From: DASQHL01 sp963843685
GTDB taxonomy: Bacteria; Chloroflexota; Dehalococcoidia; DSTF01; JACRBR01
NCBI GenBank assembly: GCA_963843685.1
Contig: CAWJLO010000010.1
Coordinates: 496,001-560,000 of the forward strand
Reading direction: 5' to 3'
Length of the DNA stretch: 64,000 bases
In this document: positions 45,032 to 55,824 of the stretch, piece after piece
Layout of the letters: each line of letters begins with the position of its first letter
How positions within the stretch are numbered: position 1 is the stretch's first letter
Position numbers and translations under genes: made by a program
Notes under the pieces: generated by a model
Database searches by the model: none
Told to the model about the DNA's origin: nothing
The model's input: the letters and a program-made list of their open reading frames with translations, nothing else

Positions 45032-45067
45032 ATGTTAATGAAGGACATGAGCCAGGCTCATTGGTGA
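45032..45067 (+). CDS. Possible 11-codon leader peptide
   Basis: ATG 45032 opens an 11-residue frame, MLMKDMSQAHW, with GGGG just upstream. Its stop TGA falls in the second arm of the hairpin at 45050-45075. Translation through it would melt the hairpin 17 bases before GTG 45092. Short and possibly chance. Confidence 0.3.
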   Translation: MLMKDMSQAHW

Positions 45068-45075
45068 GCCTGGCT
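45050..45075 (+). repeat. Perfect hairpin before the GGDEF-EAL start
   Basis: AGCCAGGCTCA (45050-45060) pairs exactly with TGAGCCTGGCT (45065-45075) around loop TTGG. The 11-base-pair stem ends 16 bases before GTG 45092, close to its ribosome site GGAGC. There is no U-tract, so it is not a terminator; translational control or a protein-binding site is more likely. Confidence 0.6.
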
Positions 45076-45091
45076 GTACTGGAGCGCCGCC

Positions 45092-48000
45092 GTGCTCGAC
45101 AGGCTGCACGAACTCTCGGTCATCGCGAACGCCCCTCATCCCGGCGTCGACGACATTCAGCGAGCGTGCGCCCTCGTCGCTGGCGTGCTCGATGCGACTG
45201 ATGCCTACGTGTTGCGCTCCGGCGACCCGCACTTCGTGCGACTTGGATGCCCGTGCGATCCGACGACGTACGAGATCAAGCAAAAGGGGTACTGGCTCAT
45301 CTGGCGGGAAGCCGCCACGCACCCCCAGTATCTGGGCGGACTCTTCGACGTCGCCGACCGAATCGTGACCGGGGCCAGCCTTCTGGCTGCGGGTCGCCCG
45401 GCGACGCATCTCGGCATGAGTCTCCCCATTGACGAGAGCAACTCCGAGATACTCATGGTGCGCGGCCCCTGGCCGAAGGGACTGACCGCCGATCACGTGG
45501 CCGCAATCGAAGTCATGCGGCCAATCCTCGCCCACCTCGTCGGCGCGATCCTCGGCAGCGAATATCGTTCCCGTCAGCGCGCCCAGTTGGAAGCGCTTGC
45601 GAACGTCTCACGCGCGTTTAGCGAGGCCAGCTCGGCAGACAGCGCACTCGGCTCGCTCGCCACCGCGCTCGCCAAGGCTTCGGGATACGACTGGGTCACG
45701 CTGAACATGTACAGCGCAGACTGCGACGCGATCGTCGCCCGCACCATGAACACGGCGCGTCATTCGGGGACGGAGACGGCGGCCGTATTCCGCGAGGGCC
45801 GCGGCCTACGCGCGGAAGCGGAGATCGCCATGGGTGTCGAGCTGGCGCGCCGCGGCGGGGCCGTGCTCCTCTCGGACGTCGCCTCGGCACAGATCCACGA
45901 AGTCCCCAACGTCGACCTGATAAGTGACACGCTGCCCTTCCTGCAAAAGAACTGGGAGCGCGGACACGTCCTGTCGTGCGCGATGCTCCCTATCGTCTTC
46001 CAGGAGCGCGCGCTCGGACTGGTCACCTTCTCCACGTCGACCCAGCGGTCCTTTGATGAAGCCGACGTGAAGTTCCTCTCCGCCCTCGTCTCGCAGGCGG
46101 CGACGGCCATCAAAGGACTGCAGCTTTACGAGGACCTGCAGCAATCGCGCGAGCAGCTCCGCCAGAGCGAGGAGCGCTTCCGCTCCCTGGTGCAGAACGC
46201 GTCCGACCTCGTGACGATCGTCGATCCGGACGGTGTCTTGCTGTACGCGAGCCCCTCTGTCGAGCGCCTGATGGGCTACGAGCCCGACGAATGGATCGGC
46301 AGGAGCATCCTGACGCTCGTGCACCCTGACGACGCGGGGGCGGCCACGGAGTCCATCCGCACCATCAGCGCGGAGCCGGGCGTGCACGATCCCGCCGTGC
46401 TGCGGCTGCGCCACGCCGACGGATCCTGGCGCTTCCTGGAGGCCACCGCAAACAACCTGCTGCACGTGCCGTCGGTCGCCGGCATCGTCTACAACGCCCG
46501 AGACATCACGGAGCGCTGGGACGCCGAACAGGCGTTGCGGCGGTCCGAAGAGCGGTTCCGGTCGCTGGTGCAGAACGCGTCCGACCTGATCACAGTCGTT
46601 GATGCCGACACCACGATCACGTATCAGAGTCCGTCGGCCCATCGCGTCCTGGGGTACGCGGCCGATGAACTCGTCGGCACGAAGCTCGGCAGCCTGATCC
46701 ACCCGGAAGACGTTGCGAAGGTGATCACCACCCTCTCCGAGGTCATGTCTCGATCTGGCAGCGTCGTGCTGGGCGAAGCGCGTGTGCGCCACGCCGACGG
46801 ATCCTGGCGCCAGATCGAATTCAGTTGCACCGATCAGTGTGCCAACGCCGCCATCCGCGGCATCGTGCTCAACACGCGCGACGTCACCGAGCGAAGGCTG
46901 CTGGAGGAGCAGCTGCGGCACCAGGCGCTGCACGACCCCCTGACGCAGCTTGCCAACCGGACGCGCTTCACGGACCGGCTCGAGCACGCGCTCTTGCGCG
47001 CGGCGCGCACCGAACACAAGGTCGCCGTCCTCTTCATGGATCTCGACAACTTCAAGAGCGTGAACGACAGCCTGGGCCACTCCGCCGGCGACCGCCTGCT
47101 CACCCAGGTCGCCGAGCGCGTACAGTCGTGCCTGCGCCCCACCGACACCATCGCCCGCCTGGGCGGCGACGAGTTCGCCATCCTGCTGGAGGACGTGATC
47201 GACGATGAGGACGCCACGGTCGTCACGGACCGCATCTTTGAGGAGCTGCAGTCCTCGTTCGAACTGGAAGGGAAAGAGCTGCTCGTCCGCGCGAGCGTCG
47301 GCATTGCCGTCAGCGACGCGGGCGCCCATCAGGCGAAAGCCGAAGCCCTCCTGCGCGACGCCGACGTCGCGATGTACGTCGCCAAGTCGCGCGGGAAGGG
47401 CCGCTCCGAGCTGTTCCAGCCTGACATGCAGATCGCGATGCTCGAGCGGCTCGGGCTGCTCTCCGACCTGCAGCGCGCGCTCGAACGCGGCGAGTTCGCC
47501 CTCCACTACCAGCCGATGGTGCTGCTCAAGAGCGGCCGGCTGATTGGCGTCGAGGCGCTCGTCCGCTGGCGCCACCCCACGCGCGGGCTCATGCCGCCCG
47601 GCGACTTCATCCCGCTGGCGGAGGAGTCAGGCGTGATCCTGGACCTGGGGCTCTGGGTGCTGCGTGAGGCGTGCTTCCAGGCGAGGGCCTGGCAGGGCCT
47701 GTACGCAGGCGACCCCCCGTGGACCATCAGCGTCAACGTCTCGGTGAAGCAGCTCCAGCATCCGACGTTCGTCGCCGACGTGGCCGGCGTGCTGCAGGCA
47801 TCCGGCGTGGACCCGCACATGCTCGTACTGGAGATCACCGAGAGCGTGATGATGCAGGACGCGACGGCGACGATGACGTTGCTGCGCGAGCTGAAGGGCC
47901 TCGGCGTGCGGCTCGCCATCGACGACTTCGGCACCGGCTACTCGTCCCTCAGCTACCTGCGGCAGTTCCCCTTCGACCTCCTTAAGATCGACAAGTCGTT

Positions 48001-48238
48001 CATCGACGACGTCGGCGTCCTCGTCAATCAGAAAGAACTGACAAGCGCGATCATCGAGTTGGGCAAGACGCTGAACATGGAGCTGGTTGCCGAGGGCATC
48101 GAGCGGCGCGATCAGTTGACGCGGCTCCAGACGCTGGACTGCGAGCTGGGCCAGGGGTTCCTCTTCGCAGAGCCGATGGAGGCCGCCGCCGTGGAGCGCC
48201 TCCTGCGGGAAGGCATGGACCGCTCCGACGCCGCTTGA
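45092..48238 (+). CDS. GAF-PAS-PAS-GGDEF-EAL cyclic-di-GMP protein
   Basis: 1048 residues, soluble. Order: N-terminal region, GAF (about 165-340), PAS (about 355-480), PAS (about 490-610), GGDEF (about 620-780) and EAL (about 790-1040). The cyclase signature LGGDEFAILLED is intact, with RPTD five residues upstream as inhibitory I-site. The phosphodiesterase domain has EALVRW, LEITESVMM, IDDFGTGYSS and KIDKSFI, so both activities may work. The two PAS domains share identical SEERFRSLVQNASDL and RHADGSWR segments, showing tandem duplication. Start GTG 45092 follows GGAGC. No membrane helix is predicted, so the input is probably cytosolic. Confidence 0.93.
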   Translation: MLDRLHELSVIANAPHPGVDDIQRACALVAGVLDATDAYVLRSGDPHFVRLGCPCDPTTYEIKQKGYWLIWREAATHPQYLGGLFDVADRIVTGASLLAAGRPATHLGMSLPIDESNSEILMVRGPWPKGLTADHVAAIEVMRPILAHLVGAILGSEYRSRQRAQLEALANVSRAFSEASSADSALGSLATALAKASGYDWVTLNMYSADCDAIVARTMNTARHSGTETAAVFREGRGLRAEAEIAMGVELARRGGAVLLSDVASAQIHEVPNVDLISDTLPFLQKNWERGHVLSCAMLPIVFQERALGLVTFSTSTQRSFDEADVKFLSALVSQAATAIKGLQLYEDLQQSREQLRQSEERFRSLVQNASDLVTIVDPDGVLLYASPSVERLMGYEPDEWIGRSILTLVHPDDAGAATESIRTISAEPGVHDPAVLRLRHADGSWRFLEATANNLLHVPSVAGIVYNARDITERWDAEQALRRSEERFRSLVQNASDLITVVDADTTITYQSPSAHRVLGYAADELVGTKLGSLIHPEDVAKVITTLSEVMSRSGSVVLGEARVRHADGSWRQIEFSCTDQCANAAIRGIVLNTRDVTERRLLEEQLRHQALHDPLTQLANRTRFTDRLEHALLRAARTEHKVAVLFMDLDNFKSVNDSLGHSAGDRLLTQVAERVQSCLRPTDTIARLGGDEFAILLEDVIDDEDATVVTDRIFEELQSSFELEGKELLVRASVGIAVSDAGAHQAKAEALLRDADVAMYVAKSRGKGRSELFQPDMQIAMLERLGLLSDLQRALERGEFALHYQPMVLLKSGRLIGVEALVRWRHPTRGLMPPGDFIPLAEESGVILDLGLWVLREACFQARAWQGLYAGDPPWTISVNVSVKQLQHPTFVADVAGVLQASGVDPHMLVLEITESVMMQDATATMTLLRELKGLGVRLAIDDFGTGYSSLSYLRQFPFDLLKIDKSFIDDVGVLVNQKELTSAIIELGKTLNMELVAEGIERRDQLTRLQTLDCELGQGFLFAEPMEAAAVERLLREGMDRSDAA

Positions 48239-48298
48239 CTCGCGGACTCATCTGAAGTTCCGTTTCGCCGCAGGTTAGGCGCCGGACGCTCGTCGATC

Positions 48299-48304
48299 TA
48301 ACCT
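48299..48304 (+). promoter_or_regulatory. -10 element of the small lipoprotein gene
   Basis: TAACCT lies 7 bases before ATG 48312 and forms one arm of an inverted repeat AGGTTAG/CTAACCT (48272-48278 and 48298-48304). The repeat could be an operator over the promoter. Confidence 0.45.
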
Positions 48305-48311
48305 GAAGGCG

Positions 48312-48701
48312 ATGACTCTTCGCTACACGATCCGAATCCTTCCGTTGGTAGCGATCCTGGCAGCTGTCCCGCTGCTCCAATCATGCGGTGGAAGCTCGGC
48401 GTCCCCCAGGCGTTCGACTTCGGCCGTCGAGAGCGTCACGCTCGCAACCGTCGTCGCGCGCCCGGACGCGTGGAACGGCGACCGCGTCGAGATCGAGGGC
48501 ACGCTCCTGCGCTTCACGGATCCTGACGGCAGCGCGTATGGAGTCGTGCAGGACTCTGGCCAGAACCGGCTGGGCATCAAAGACATCGACGCCTGGCAGA
48601 CGCTGGTGGGGAAGAAGGTCCGGGCTACGGGCACGATCGAGTTCGACTCGTCGTTCGGATGGTTCCTGGCGCAACCCACGCTCGCCGCGACCACGTCCTA
48701 G
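48312..48701 (+). CDS. Small lipoprotein with OB-fold-like domain
   Basis: 129 residues. The signal peptide ends with lipobox LLQSC. The mature part VTLATVVARPDAWNGDRVEI, GTLLRFTDPDGSAYGVVQDS and VGKKVRATGTIEFDSSFGWF resembles a small OB-fold of the kind found in exported nucleic-acid- or ligand-binding proteins. No specific family. It converges with the exporter permease gene. Confidence 0.6.
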   Translation: MTLRYTIRILPLVAILAAVPLLQSCGGSSASPRRSTSAVESVTLATVVARPDAWNGDRVEIEGTLLRFTDPDGSAYGVVQDSGQNRLGIKDIDAWQTLVGKKVRATGTIEFDSSFGWFLAQPTLAATTS

Positions 48702-48710
48702 ACCGCACGC

Positions 48711-49987
48711 TCACTCCGAGCGCAACGCCTCGATCGGATCGAGTTGTGACGCGCGCCACGCGGGATAGATCCCGAAGAACAACCCGATGATCACGGACAC
48801 CGCGAACGCCACGACGACGCTTGTGGAGGACACCGTCGTCTGTACGGTCGTGCCGGTGCCGAAATCGTGTCCGTTGGCGAGGATGGCGGCGCCCACCCCG
48901 AGCACCACGCCCACGATGCCCCCGGCGAGCGTCACGATGATGGCCTCCATGACGAACTGCATCAGGATGTTGTCCCGGCTGGCGCCGACCGCCTTCCGGA
49001 TGCCGATCTCGCGCGTCCGCTCGGTGACGGACACGAGCATGATGTTCATGATGCCGATGCCGCCGACGACGAGCGAGATGCCGGCGATGGCGCCGAGCAG
49101 GATCGTCAGCGTCCGCGCGACCTTCTGCGACGTCGCCAGCAGGTCGTCCTGTGATGAGATCTGAAAGTCCTGCGTCGTGTGCGTCGTGTTCAGCAGGTTC
49201 GTCAGTTGCGTCTTGGCTGTGTCGAGGTTGTAGCCGTCTTTCACCTTCACGACAATCGCCTGCACGGTGGATTCGCCCGTGGGGCTGCGCCCGAACGGCA
49301 CGCGCGCTTCAAATGTGGTGAGCGGGATGATCACGGTGGTGTCGTCCGGGCTCGTGCCTCCCCGGCGTTGCGTCACGCCGATGACGGTGAGGTCCAGTGA
49401 GAACGGTCCGAAGTTCACGGAGATCTGCTGGCCGATCGCCTGGTCCGGCGTCCCGTACAGATCCTGCGCCACCTGCGCCCCGATTACGGCGCTCAGCGTC
49501 TTTCGCGTCATGTCGTCTTCAGTGAAGAAGTCCCCCGCCGCCATCTTGACGTTGCGAATCTGCTGATACGCCGGCTCGGTCGCCGCGAGCGTCGCCGTTG
49601 TGTTCTGCCCGTTGCCGATGAACTGCTCGGTCCTCGTATCGCTGCTCGTCGTGCCGGTGTCGCCGCCGAACTGCGCCACGGCCGCCTCGACAAAGGGAGC
49701 CTGCGTGGGATCGTTGATCATCGCCTCGTCGTCTGTGGTCAGCGTCGCCCTCTGGACGGTGCGTACCCCACTGGAGCTACTACTTGTCGTCGACGCGGTG
49801 GTGATGAACAGCAGGTTCGAGCCAAGGCCCTTCACCTGCGAGGTCACGCCTGCCGATGCCCCCTGCCCGGCCGCCATGAGCGCGATCACGGCGCAGACGC
49901 CGATGACGATGCCCAGCATGGTCAGCGCCGTGCGCAGCTTGTTCGTCGTGAACTCCGCCAGTGACATCTTGAGCGTGTCCCAGACGA

Positions 49988-49991
<4 letters not shown>
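48711..49991 (-). CDS. MacB-like ABC exporter permease (FtsX domain)
   Basis: 426 residues from ATG 49991, overlapping the ATPase stop (ATGA). Four membrane helices: one at about 25-45 (LTMLGIVIGVCAVIALMAAG), a large extracytoplasmic MacB-PCD region rich in Thr/Ser, then three C-terminal helices. VSVTERTREIGIRKAVGASR is the conserved cytosolic loop, and IYPAWRASQLDPIEALRSE is the standard C-terminus. It forms a mechanotransmission exporter with the ATPase and the fusion protein upstream. Confidence 0.92.
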
Positions 49992-50787
<796 letters not shown>

Positions 50788-50788
<1 letters not shown>

Positions 50789-53047
50789 CAATTGCCCGCT
50801 CGGCCCCCGCCGCCACCGCCGCCCGCGAAGAATCTGCCTCCGCCGCCACCCCCAAAGCCGCCGGTCGCCGGCAGCGCCGAGGCAGCGCTCGCCGTGACGG
50901 TGCTCGCGCCGGGAACTTCAATCGTCTGGCCCTCTGTGAGCCCCGACGTGATCTCCGTGTTCGTGCCGTCGCTCAAGCCTGCCGTCACGACCACGTCCTG
51001 GGTCGTGCCATCGTCGTTCTTGACGGTGACCACTGTCTGGCGGTTCTTCGTTTGCACTGCCTTCGCAGGCACTCTGAGCACGTTCGTACGCTGGTCCACG
51101 ATAATCGTCGCGGTCGCGCTCATTCCGGGCGCGGGCTGCTGCTGATTGGTGAGTGCCTGCGCGAATCCCCCGCCGACGCCCGCACCGCGCCCGAACGTCC
51201 GGCCTGCTCCAGGCGTTGCGCCGGCGATCGGCGTTCCCCCAGCGGCCGCTGTCTGCCCCGCGCCCGGCGTAGCTCCCGCTCCCGGGGTGCGATTAGCAAA
51301 CGCCGTACGTGCCGCCTCGGCCAGCCGCGCCCTGGTTGGCGCCCGGCGTGCCGCCGGCCGCGGCGCCCTGGCCGGTTCGGGTGGCTCCCGTCGCGAGCGA
51401 CGACAGGATCTGCGCCGCCTGCTGGCCCGTGACGAGATGCGCGGTCGCCGGATAGGTCACGACTCCCTGCGTCGTCGTGGGGCTGGCGCTTATCGAATCG
51501 ATGACGAACGGGAAGACCTCACCGGTCAGGGCCGAGAACGTGGCGGTGCCCGTGTCTCCGGCCTTTACGCTCGGGTAGTCCGTCTCGGCGATGGTCAAGT
51601 TGAGCACCAGCTGATTCGGCGTGTTCAGCACGACCGCGGCGCTGGACGACGAAGAGCCTGATCCGCCTGATCCCGCCGTATCGCCCACCTGAACGTTGAG
51701 CGCCGCCACTGTGCCATCGAACGGGGCAGTGAGCTTGGTCTCGTCCACCGTCTTCTGTGCGTTGTCCACAGCGACCTGAGCCTGGTCGACGGCGTTGCGC
51801 TGCGACTCGATGTCCGCAGCTGCCGATCCCGCGTACGTCTCGTCGCGCTTCGCCTGCGCCGACTTAAGCGAGAGCGCTGCCTGGTCGATGGCGGACTGGG
51901 CATCCGTGAGATCGGTCTGCGCCGGCCCCGCCTGCAGGTCCGCGAGCTTCTGGTTCGCCGAGTCCAGCGCCACCTGCGCGGCGCTGATCGCCGCGTTCGC
52001 CGCCGCGATGTCGCCCGCGCTGGGGCCCGCCTCTGCTGTGGTGAGGGCGGCCTGCGCCGACTGCACTCCCTGCTCGGCGGAGTCGACGCCGCTGTCGGCA
52101 GTCTGCTTGTCAGAGAGCGCCTTCGTGTACGAGGTGTTCGCCGTCAGCACGGCCGACGCGAGCTGAGCGTCACCGGGAGAGCCGGACGTCGTTACGCCGA
52201 GGAGCGTCGTCTGGTCGGCCGACGAGACCGGTGACGTCTGCGCCGAGCAGAACGACGGCAACGGCGAGGCAGAGGTGCCCGCGCAGTAGGACGACTCGGC
52301 GTTGTACAGCGCCCCTTGCGTCGACGAGACGCTGGCGGCGGCGTTGCTCTGGGCCAGCTTGGCGCTCGAGAGCGCGTCCTGCGCCTTCTGGACCGCCTGC
52401 TGGGCGCTGGAGATCGCGGCGGTGTTGTCAGTATCGAGCTGATTGCGCTTCTCCTGGGCCTGGAGGAGCTGCGCCTGGGCCGACGTCACCGCCTGCTGCG
52501 CCGTCTCGAGATCAATGGCGGACGGCGGCGCCTTGAGGTCGCTCAGCGCCTGCACCGCCTTGTCGTACGACGACTGGGCTTGCGCCACGCTCTGGTCCGC
52601 GGAGATGAGCGCCGACTGGGTGCTGCCCTGGAGCAACGTCTGCAAGTGAGCCTGCGCGCTCGCGAGCCCGGCCTCGGCGTTCCTCAGCGAGTTCTGCGCG
52701 TCCGTCGGGTCGATCTCCGCCAGCACGTCGCCCTGCTTCACGGTCTGGCCCACGGTTACATCGACCTTCGTGACTTTTCCGGACGATGTGAAGTTCAGGT
52801 TCGACGTCTTGTCGGCCGACACGGTGCCGCTGGTGCTGATCGTCTTCGTCACGTTGCCGGTGGCCACGGTGGCCTCGGTGAAGACGGGCGCCGCCGCGGC
52901 TGCACCCCCGCGCATCCAGTGATCCCATGCGAAATACGCCCCCACAGCCGCGATGACGATGACCACGCCCGCGATGATGGCACGCCGGCGCCAGGAACTG
53001 CCGGTGCCGTCCAGGAAGTCGTCGTATTCGAGTGTTATGTCTGCCAC
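50788..53047 (-). CDS. HlyD/MacA-like membrane fusion protein (frameshifted)
   Basis: About 750 residues if one extra base between 51300 and 51380 is removed. GTG 53047 opens MADITLEYDDFLDG and one membrane helix (about 22-42). The barrel-sandwich half is SGKVTKVDVTVGQTVKQGDV, then a very long coiled coil rich in Ala/Gln/Ser (about residues 105-450), and TAPFDGTVAALNVQVGDT. Beyond the break the frame gives a Gly/Ala/Thr/Pro repeat tract, NQQQPAPGMSATATIIVD, RVPAKAVQTKNRQTVVTVKN, and a C-terminus of glycine runs. It links the ABC pair to the cell exterior. Efflux substrate unknown. Confidence 0.85.
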
Positions 53048-53259
53048 GGGGAACCTCGTCTAATACCGGAGTTTCGCTTACACACATTAGCGCCGGATGG
53101 GAGCACGAGCGGTTTCGAACCGGTTATGTGCGACCACGGGCACGCCGTGCCAGGTTGCCGATCTCCAATCTGTTCTCAGTGCACCATGCCGTGGGGGTTC
53201 AGCGACTTCTCTCTGACAGGCGGTCCTAGGTGGCACGCGGCGTTCGCGCCCGGCGGCAG

Positions 53260-53265
53260 TACACT
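53260..53265 (+). promoter_or_regulatory. -10 element of the MFS gene
   Basis: TACACT is exactly 6 bases before ATG 53272, with no Shine-Dalgarno site, indicating a leaderless transcript and deciding the start over GTG 53230. Confidence 0.5.
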
Positions 53266-53271
53266 CGCGCT

Positions 53272-54753
53272 ATGGAGAAGCCGCGGCGCAGACGTATCCG
53301 GCGGCGGACCGCTGGCACCGAGGCAAGCGCTGCGGCCACGAGCGCGCCTGGGCGCGTCGAGGGCGCGCCCGACGCCCGGGAGCGGCGCGTCACCCGCGTT
53401 CTCTGGTTCTTCCTGCCTGAGACATCGATCGCCCGCAGCCCACGCTTCCAGTACCTCATGGCGTCTACCTTTCTCGCCGACGGCGGAAGGGACGCGCTCC
53501 GCTACGGCGCCCTGATCGCCGTCGCCCGCAGCACCGGCTCGACGATCGACACCGCGCTCGTCGGCGTGGCCGCACTACTCCCGCCGACTCTGCTTGGCCT
53601 GTTCGGTGGTGCCATCTCCGACGCGCTGCCCCGCCGCCTCGCGCTCATCATCGTCTACACCGCACAGGGGGCGCTCTGCTTCATCATCCCGCTCTACTTC
53701 GGCACGGATCTGCGGGCCGTCCTGTTCCTCGTCTTCTCGGTCAACGTGCTAGGCCAGGTCTCCGGCCCGAGCGAGCAATCGATCGGTCCGCTCGTCGCCT
53801 CCGATGAGCAGCTCGCGAGCGCCAACTCCTTGCTCAGTCTTGCCTCGAATCTGGGCACCGCGTTCGGCACTGCCCTGCTCGCGCCCATCTTGCTGGGGGT
53901 GCTCGGTGCTCGCGCCGTCTTCGCGGTGTCTGGCGTTATGCTCTTCCTCGCGACGGGCCGCATCATGCAGATCCGCACGCGCGAGAAAGCGCAGCGCCGC
54001 TGGCGCATGCCGCAGATCGGACTGCCCTCGATGATTCGCTGGCTGGCTGACGAGCCGGCCATCGGGACCATGCTAATCGTGGGCGTCCTCGGTGGAACCG
54101 CTAACTTCGTGCTTCAGATCCTCGCACCGCGCTACGTGCAGTCCGTGCTCGGCCTCGACCCGGCCAACGCGGTGTACGTGTTCGCGCCTTCGTCGATCGG
54201 ACTCGCCATCGCGCTCGCCGCCGCTCCAGCCATCATCCGCTGGCAGGGCGAGCGGCGCAGCGCCCTCGCGGGATTCGTCATCACCGCGGTGTCTCTCTGC
54301 CTCCTCGGATTCGTCCGCTACGGCCTCGACAGCGTGATCGACCCCATCAATCCGCTCCGCTTCCTGAGCCTGTTCGGCGTGCATCCCGGCGCCCCGCTCC
54401 GCACGGCCGGCGCGCTCGCCGTGCCGCTAGGGCTCGGCATCGCGCTCACGACGATGTCCGTGCAGACGTACATCAACCGCCGTGTCCCGCTTGCGCGCCA
54501 GGGGCGCACGTTTGCATTGCAGAGTACGCTCAAGAACGGCGCCACCATCGCGCCGCTGCTGCTGTTAAGCGCGACGGCCGAGGTGTTCGGCGTGAACAAC
54601 GTGCTGATCTTCTCACCGCTCATGCTCGTCGCGCTGGCGTTCGCGCTGGTGCGGCTCAGCGAGCGTTTCGGCGGCCACGCGCCGGCCACTCGTCTCGAGG
54701 TGCTCGCTTCGTTCTGGCAGGGCGCCGATTCTCAGGAGGCTCTGCCGCCGTGA
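53272..54753 (+). CDS. Major facilitator superfamily transporter
   Basis: 493 residues. An Arg-rich cytosolic N-terminus of about 60 residues precedes ten to twelve membrane helices. The loop segment GGAISDALPRRLALIIVYTA is the MFS motif A equivalent, and SEQSIGPLVASDEQLASANS is found in MFS-3-type (EntS-like) exporters. Substrate unknown. Its last codons overlap the ATG of the flippase-like gene, so they are coupled. Confidence 0.85.
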   Translation: MEKPRRRRIRRRTAGTEASAAATSAPGRVEGAPDARERRVTRVLWFFLPETSIARSPRFQYLMASTFLADGGRDALRYGALIAVARSTGSTIDTALVGVAALLPPTLLGLFGGAISDALPRRLALIIVYTAQGALCFIIPLYFGTDLRAVLFLVFSVNVLGQVSGPSEQSIGPLVASDEQLASANSLLSLASNLGTAFGTALLAPILLGVLGARAVFAVSGVMLFLATGRIMQIRTREKAQRRWRMPQIGLPSMIRWLADEPAIGTMLIVGVLGGTANFVLQILAPRYVQSVLGLDPANAVYVFAPSSIGLAIALAAAPAIIRWQGERRSALAGFVITAVSLCLLGFVRYGLDSVIDPINPLRFLSLFGVHPGAPLRTAGALAVPLGLGIALTTMSVQTYINRRVPLARQGRTFALQSTLKNGATIAPLLLLSATAEVFGVNNVLIFSPLMLVALAFALVRLSERFGGHAPATRLEVLASFWQGADSQEALPP

Positions 54754-55824
54754 TTCCGCCCAAAGAGCCCCCGCCGCTGGACACGCACGCCCGCGCGGGC
54801 CTGCCGTTCCGGATGTTGCGCATCATGCGCAACCCCTGGCTGCTCCAGGCCGTGCTGGCCGCCGTTCTGCTCGCACTGGCGGTGTGGCAGGTGGACTTGC
54901 ACGAGGTCGGCACAGCGTTCCGCAACGCCAGCTACGCATGGTTGGCGCTCGCGCTCGGCGTCTACGTCTTCTCGCGCATGGTGCACGCGCTCGAGTGGCA
55001 GATCACGCTGACGAAGGTAGGGACGCCGCCCGCGCCCGGTCTCTTCGGCGCCCTGCTGATCGGGACGCTGGTGAACGCCGTCATCCCGGCGAGCGCGGGC
55101 GACATCGTGAAGATCCAGATCGTCGCGAATCGCTACAACCTCCCGCGCGCGGGCCTCGCGGCGGGCCGCGGCGCCGAAGCCATCATCGACGCCGCGATCA
55201 TGGTGATCTTCATCATCGTCAGCTTCGCGCTGCCTGGCGTCGGCTTCGCGTCCGCAAATCTGTTGTGGCTCGTCGGAGCGGCCACGGCTCTGCTCTTCGC
55301 CGGCGCCATCGTCGGCAGCCGGCTCATGCCGGACGAGCTGCCCCCGTGGCGCATCATGCGCGCTCTGCCGAAAGCGTGGGCTGCCGCGCTGGAGCGCTAC
55401 TGGCCGCGGGTCCACGAGGGTCTGGAGGTGATCCGGCGGCCGCGGCTGCTCTCCGTCGCCATCCTGCTCAACCTCTTCGGCTGGGGCGTCGACCTGCTCA
55501 TCCTGTGGGCGTACGGCCAGACCTTCAATCTGGACCTGCCGCTCGCCGCATACCTCTCGATCACCGTCGTCGTCGCGATGCTCACCGTGTTTCCGATCAC
55601 CTTCGGCAATCTCGGGACGTACGAGGTGGCGCTGCTCAGCGTCCTCGCCCTCTACTCCGTGCCGAATGATGCGGCCGTCGCTTACACCGCCGGCACGCAC
55701 GTCATCACCACGCTCTTCAACGTGGTGCTGGGGCTGCTGGCGATGGCGGCAATGCGCGTAAGCCCCGGCGAGGTCTTCAGGGTGCGCCGCGAGGCCGTCG
55801 ATAGCCGACGAACCTCAGGCCTGA
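54750..55824 (+). CDS. Flippase-like (UPF0104/LPG-synthase TM) membrane protein
   Basis: About 357 residues of real coding sequence with seven to eight membrane helices. GTLVNAVIPASAGDIVKIQI, AAGRGAEAIIDAAIMVIFII and VFPITFGNLGTYEVALLSVL are the hallmark UPF0104/DUF2029-like segments. The open frame does not stop where the family ends but runs on antisense to the next two genes until 57872. A one-base shift near 55800 gives the expected stop at 55822-55824, so that end is given. Likely moves lipid or lipid-linked sugar. ATG 54750 overlaps the MFS stop. Confidence 0.8.

Larger units (their letters stand above)
44798..45091. other. Intergenic leader of the GGDEF-EAL gene
   Basis: Divergent 294-base region. 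It holds a 7-base-pair inverted repeat CTCACCC/GGGTGAG around 44870-44890, possible -35 TTGACG near 44935, the 11-codon frame at 45032 and the hairpin at 45050. No GEMM-type cyclic-di-GMP riboswitch core was found. Confidence 0.4.

Noticed and set aside
44850..45091. Cyclic-di-GMP riboswitch before the GGDEF-EAL gene
   Set aside because: No GEMM-type conserved core or tetraloop receptor arrangement is present; only simple hairpins are seen.
45806..47575. Long minus-strand frame of 589 codons
   Set aside because: It is antisense to the GGDEF-EAL gene, has unrelated Arg/Asp/Gly-rich composition and no recognisable domain; GC-rich codon bias keeps such frames open.
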